A stretch of 17,129 bases of DNA from Bdellovibrionaceae bacterium UBA2339. Its GTDB lineage: Bacteria; Bdellovibrionota; Bdellovibrionia; Bdellovibrionales; JAMPXM01. This document shows positions 14,285-17,129 of the stretch, one piece after another (positions within the stretch are counted from its first letter, which is position 1; each line of letters begins with the position of its first letter). A model generated the notes under the pieces. That model did no database searches and had not been told where the DNA came from. It was given only the letters and a program-made list of their open reading frames with translations. The DNA lies in assembly GCA_002344785.1 (NCBI GenBank), contig DDUL01000037.1, positions 219 through 17,347 on the forward strand, written 5' to 3'. A program made the translations under genes and the position numbers.

Positions 14285-14848
14285 ATGCCTGATTTTAAAT
14301 TGCGCGAGGCCACGGCCACTCCTCAGGATCTCAAACGTCTCGTCGAGTTCGTGAACGCTGCCTATCGCGGCCCCTCCTCCAAATCCGGCCGAGCTTGGAC
14401 AACCGAAGCCGATCTGTTGGACGGTCAACGCGTTGATCAAGCTTCTCTTGCCGAGCTCATGCGTGCCGACACCTCAAACGCGGCGGCCAGCACCTCGACG
14501 ATCCTCATGCTCGAACACGGCACCGATCTTTGGGGATGCGTGAACCTGCGGCGTCTTCCCAACAATCTCGCCTATCTCGGCATGCTCACCGTTGCCCCCA
14601 AACATCAAAACTCCGGCGCAGGTCGCGAGTTACTCAGTCGTGCCGAAGCTTGGGCCCGCCAACATTGGCAAGTTCGCGGCATCGAGATGACAGTGATCCA
14701 GTTACGCCATGAACTCATCTCCTGGTATCAACGCCGAGGCTACAGCCTCACCGATGAGACTCGCCCCTTTCCCTATAACAATCCGCGCTTTGGCCTTCCC
14801 CGCCGCGATGACCTCCATTTCGTCGTCCTAACGAAAGTGTGGGAATAG
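14285..14848 (+). CDS. GNAT-family N-acetyltransferase
   Basis: 187 residues. The core GNAT fold is visible: strand and loop LGMLTVAPKHQNSGAG (98-113), whose Q-N-S-G-A-G is the acetyl-CoA pyrophosphate loop, then helix RELLSRAEAWARQH. Near the end, LISWYQRRGYSL (145-155) is the typical motif-B 'xxFYxxxGF' segment. It transfers an acetyl group from acetyl-CoA to an amine; the substrate cannot be read from sequence. The N-terminal part is like GNATs that begin with a distance marker 'LREAT..D...L..FVN.AY'. The ATG at 14285 lacks an RBS and sits directly behind the palindrome. Its 3' end overlaps the convergent HNH gene by 21 bp. Confidence 0.88.
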   Translation: MPDFKLREATATPQDLKRLVEFVNAAYRGPSSKSGRAWTTEADLLDGQRVDQASLAELMRADTSNAAASTSTILMLEHGTDLWGCVNLRRLPNNLAYLGMLTVAPKHQNSGAGRELLSRAEAWARQHWQVRGIEMTVIQLRHELISWYQRRGYSLTDETRPFPYNNPRFGLPRRDDLHFVVLTKVWE

Positions 14849-15703
14849 TAACAACGCATTTCGCCGATTGCAGTTGCGACAGAGCAGGCGAAGATTCGTT
14901 GGCGCGTGCGTTCCGCCTTGGGCGTAGGGATGTATGTGGTCAGTTTCGAGTGCATGCTGCGAGCCGCAGTTGGCGCACTTGTGCTGCGCTTCGTGCTGGA
15001 TTTTGCGACGGAGTTTCTTCGGGATGTAGCGCGAGCGCTTTGGGGTCGGGGGCGCTTGTGTGTTCCGCGCTGGCGCGGGTCGCGCGGCGTCAGCTGGCGC
15101 GGGTTCTTTCCGCGCTGGCGCGGGTCGCAGTGCGGCGAGTTTCTCGCGCGCCAGCAGCGTGATGAGTTCCGCTGTCGTCATGTTCGGATACTTGTGCGCG
15201 AGCGCACCCTTAAGCTGTGTGATCAGTTCTAGCGTTTCGTTCGGAAGTTCGAGTGCGAGTTGTGAAGTGCTCGCGGTTGTCGCGCGGGTTCGCTCAGGGC
15301 GTGGAAGCTCAGGAGCGATTGCGGCGATCTCGCGTTCCACTTCACGCTTAGTTTTATTCTCAATGGATTTGATGAAGGCGGCTTTTTCTTCACGTGTTGG
15401 CTGTGTGTGACGGAAGAGTCGGTTCGCTTGCGCGATGTTGGTGATTGTGAGTCGCCCGTCGCGGATCGCGGGAGTGATCTCGGGAAGATCTTTGATGAGT
15501 CGCATGGCCTCGATGCGCCGCTGAGCTTGGTCTTCGGAGTAACCAAGTTCTTTGACGGCGTAATCGAAGAGTGAAGTGCGCTTGTGATCACAATAGAGCT
15601 TTCGGCGCTCGACTTCTTTAAGGTGGATGAGGATGTCGGCGAGGAGGCGGCGCTCTTCGCGGACCAGCGAAAGTAATTTGGAGTGAAGTTCTTTGTCTGT
15701 CAT
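14828..15703 (-). CDS. HNH endonuclease-domain protein (Bdellovibrio-type)
   Basis: 291 residues from ATG 15703; the frame extends upstream to 15811, but the conserved family start is the segment beginning MTDKELHSKLLSLVREER. Residues 1-135 form a helical domain (Leu-rich, with TSLFDYAVKELGYSEDQAQRRI). A Pro/Ala-rich linker (about 191-222) follows, then the HNH domain: C243-xx-C246, D255-H256-x-H258, N270, C275-xx-C278. This is a zinc-stapled HNH fold expected to nick or cut DNA. To my knowledge proteins with this layout are common, often in several copies, in Bdellovibrionota. The linker holds two RPAPAR units encoded by the palindromic repeat described separately. Its biological role is unknown. 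Confidence 0.88.
   Translation of the reverse strand: MTDKELHSKLLSLVREERRLLADILIHLKEVERRKLYCDHKRTSLFDYAVKELGYSEDQAQRRIEAMRLIKDLPEITPAIRDGRLTITNIAQANRLFRHTQPTREEKAAFIKSIENKTKREVEREIAAIAPELPRPERTRATTASTSQLALELPNETLELITQLKGALAHKYPNMTTAELITLLAREKLAALRPAPARKEPAPADAARPAPARNTQAPPTPKRSRYIPKKLRRKIQHEAQHKCANCGSQHALETDHIHPYAQGGTHAPTNLRLLCRNCNRRNALLLFPHFR
15063..15128. repeat. Palindromic GC-rich repeat units inside the HNH gene linker
   Basis: Two identical 21-bp units at 15063-15083 and 15108-15128 (45 bp = 15 codons apart), core CCGCGCTGGCGCGGGTC, with a partial unit (GCTGGCGCGGGT) at 15093-15104 between them. Each core is a CCGCG-CTGG-CGCGG hairpin. On the gene's strand they read Arg-Pro-Ala-Pro-Ala-Arg. 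The same core recurs in the noncoding region at 15989-16178. Confidence 0.85.
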
Positions 15704-16224
15704 GCCGTCGTGTTTAGCACGGGTTTCTTCGCTCAGATTTTTCGCGCGAGGATCGCCTGTGGCGGGCGTTTGCGCAGAGGTACGCGAAGCGGGGTTCGCG
15801 CGAGCGCGCAAGCTGTGAGCCGCGAGCGTGCGGCGATTGCGGTGATTTGTGGCGAGGATCGCTTTGTGTTGGCTGCGCGCGAGGCGGTTCAGCGAAAAAT
15901 CGCGTCAACAAAAATTTGCGCTGGTCTCACGCGTGTCCGGAATCCGGACACCGTCGCCGGACACAACGAAGGCCCGCGCGCCCACGCCACCCGCGCTGGC
16001 GCGGGTCACTGCGCGTCACCCACAATCCGCGCTGGAGCGGGTCACTCTGCGTTACGCTACCGCCCGCTCTCACCGCGCTCCGCACTCATCCGCGCTGGCG
16101 CGGGTCACTCTGCGTTACGCTACCGCCCGCTCTCACCGCGCTCCGCACTCACCCGCGCTGGCGCGGGTCACTCTGCGTCACGCACCAACCCCGCACCTCG
16201 CACCCTCAACCCACCAACAAGATC
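15704..16224. other. Noncoding region between HNH and LolA-like genes
   Basis: No supported gene. Long open frames on the + strand arise because the stretch is GC-rich and its 63-bp repeat is a multiple of three, leaving all frames free of stops; none has an RBS or a family signature. The promoter of the HNH gene should lie in 15704-15990, but I see no clear boxes. The right half is filled by tandem repeats. Confidence 0.6.
15989..16178. repeat. Tandem array of 63-bp units built on a GC-rich palindrome
   Basis: Units start at 16027 and 16090 (63 bp each, differing at two positions), with a third truncated unit at 16153-16178. A related single unit starts at 15991, 36 bp before the first. Each begins with CCGCGCTGGCGCGGGTCAC (GGAGCGGG in the 16027 unit). 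With the flanking bases at 15989-16006 and 16151-16168 the core is a perfect 7-bp stem, ACCCGCG-CTGG-CGCGGGT. The remainder of each unit includes TGCGTTACGCTACCGCCCGC. Function unknown; strong DNA or RNA hairpins are expected. Confidence 0.9.
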
Positions 16225-17037
16225 TCACCGCGCCAGCGCTTCCGGCGTGAACTCGCTAGCCTTCAAGCCAAGATTGATTCGAACCGCAAGAAACTCCAGA
16301 TCTGTCGCGCGACCCGTCCGCAGATTTTCCACGCGCATGACTTCGGGACGAAACACGCCCTTCTTCACTTCACGATACTTTTTCACACTCACACGCTTAA
16401 CCGACCGACCGGCCTGATCCACACACTCGGCTTCACGCATAAGCGCGCGACCTCGATCAAAAGTGGCTTTGCATTTTCGGTACGGACTTTCTTTGTTGCG
16501 AATGTCCGATTCGATCACGACCGTCTCGGCATCTGCCCGAATCACCTTTGCGCGAGCTTCATCAATCAAACCGAGATCAAAGTCGCTGGAGTGCAATTCG
16601 CTGCCCAGGATTGAACCGCCTTCGCCGCCTCCCATCACGCGACGAACTTGCTTGGAGCTTGGCAAGTAGATCCACTTCGACTCTGTTTCACCATCCGTCA
16701 CAACAAGCAGGCCTGTGCCCTTCCACTTCGCAGGTGCAGTGACCTTTGCGGTGAGCTTTTGCTCACTTGAGCCCGTCTGCGTTCTCGACAAAAGTAGTTC
16801 GCGCAATTCCACCTCGTCGCGATCGCTGGGTGAACTCGTCTTCATTCGCAGCTTCACGCGCTCGTCACGACTTTGAATCTGGGCAAGCGCCTTGGCGGAA
16901 AATTCCTTGAGATTCACCGATCCCAAGTCCGACGCTTGGATCGAGGTCGCAGGAAATATCGATAGGCCAAAAAGAATCCAAGCTGCGGCCCGACCGCCAA
17001 CAACCCCGACACCCTTCCCCACCTTGCCCACTGCCAT
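16225..17037 (-). CDS. Outer membrane lipoprotein-sorting protein (LolA-like)
   Basis: 270 residues from ATG 17037, chosen because GGAG lies 9 nt upstream and it gives a clean signal peptide (cleavage about residue 35, after SIQA); the frame extends further upstream to GTG 17091. The mature protein is a LolA-like half-barrel of the 'outer membrane lipoprotein-sorting protein' family (PF17131 type, by recognition). It shows alternating strands, LLVVTDGETESKWIYLPSSK and KQVRRVMGGGEGGSILGSE, a DFDLGLI segment, and the ending NLGLKASEFTPEALAR. Such periplasmic proteins are often encoded beside RND/MMPL-type transporters and are thought to carry lipid or lipoprotein; any such neighbour would be outside this window. 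The stop lies beside the 63-bp repeat region. Confidence 0.82.
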   Translation of the reverse strand: MAVGKVGKGVGVVGGRAAAWILFGLSIFPATSIQASDLGSVNLKEFSAKALAQIQSRDERVKLRMKTSSPSDRDEVELRELLLSRTQTGSSEQKLTAKVTAPAKWKGTGLLVVTDGETESKWIYLPSSKQVRRVMGGGEGGSILGSELHSSDFDLGLIDEARAKVIRADAETVVIESDIRNKESPYRKCKATFDRGRALMREAECVDQAGRSVKRVSVKKYREVKKGVFRPEVMRVENLRTGRATDLEFLAVRINLGLKASEFTPEALAR

Positions 17038-17110
17038 CACATCCCGCTCCACGCCAATCGCCGACATCACACTGCTCCCCCCACCAACCACCGCCCCAAG
17101 CCTCTCCTCG

Positions 17111-17129
17111 AGATCGGAAGAGCATCGTG
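17111..17129 (+). other. Illumina adapter read-through at contig end
   Basis: The last 19 bases, AGATCGGAAGAGCATCGTG, equal the start of the standard Illumina adapter complement (AGATCGGAAGAGCGTCGTG) with one mismatch. This is not genomic sequence; bases just before it may also be poorly supported. Confidence 0.93.

Noticed and set aside
13463..14354. Two ORFs of 210-228 codons on the + strand
   Set aside because: Antisense to the SLT protein and low in complexity (His/Arg-rich or Pro/Ala-rich mirror of its Ala/Gly/Pro region).
15989..16178. CRISPR array
   Set aside because: The units are adjacent near-identical 63-bp tandem repeats with no unique spacers, and no cas gene is present.
15683..16614. 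Long + strand ORFs over the repeat region, giving RAGAGH-type repeats
   Set aside because: They result from high GC and a 63-bp repeat without stops; no RBS, no family signature, and they run into the antisense of two recognisable genes.

Overview
The window looks like chromosome from a Gram-negative, moderately GC-rich bacterium, probably of the Bdellovibrionota (Bdellovibrio-like). The main pointer is the HNH protein at 14828-15703: its N-terminal helical domain is a type I associate with families that are often multi-copy in those genomes. Signal peptides, a lipoprotein and a LolA-like periplasmic protein support a diderm cell. The lineage call is inference. The last 19 bases closely match an Illumina adapter, so the window ends at an assembly edge.

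Layout. (1) 1-482: the 3' end of isocitrate lyase and its intrinsic terminator. (2) About 506-5770: a visibly more AT-rich block holding a tandem-duplicated two-gene module. Gene A (506-2149) carries the full zinc-ligand pattern of a MepA/LAS-type murein endopeptidase (HxxHxxGLxxD ... HxxHxH), split by an unusually long middle region. Gene B (2146-3414) is a secreted cysteine-rich protein of unknown family, coupled to A by a GTGA overlap. The module is repeated 2231 bp downstream. The second A (3433-4386) has lost its first 244 codons, including the first zinc motif, while the second B (4383-5663) is complete. A short protein remnant follows. (3) 6077-6385: a small two-helix membrane protein. 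(4) On the minus strand, 11102 down to 6382: four closely packed genes for a secreted RHS/YD-type protein, a membrane-anchored subtilisin-like protease, an MscS-type channel and a FadI-like thiolase. (5) 11304-14197, minus strand: a GGDEF diguanylate cyclase, a small cysteine-rich lipoprotein with its own terminator, and an SLT/lysozyme-fold cell-wall lytic protein. (6) 14261-14848: a GNAT acetyltransferase behind a perfect palindrome. (7) 14828-15703: the HNH protein, overlapping the GNAT gene tail to tail. (8) 15704-16224: a noncoding stretch with 63-bp tandem repeats built on a GC-rich palindrome that also occurs inside the HNH gene. (9) 16225-17037: a LolA-like outer-membrane lipoprotein-sorting protein.

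How they work together. The A/B module, the SLT protein and the RHS/protease pair all point to the envelope or periplasm. The A/B module is the best candidate for an undescribed system: a putative murein endopeptidase translationally tied to a secreted partner, duplicated with the enzyme half disabled and the partner kept. That asymmetry suggests B has value of its own, for example as an inhibitor, immunity protein or co-factor. The sequence alone does not decide which.
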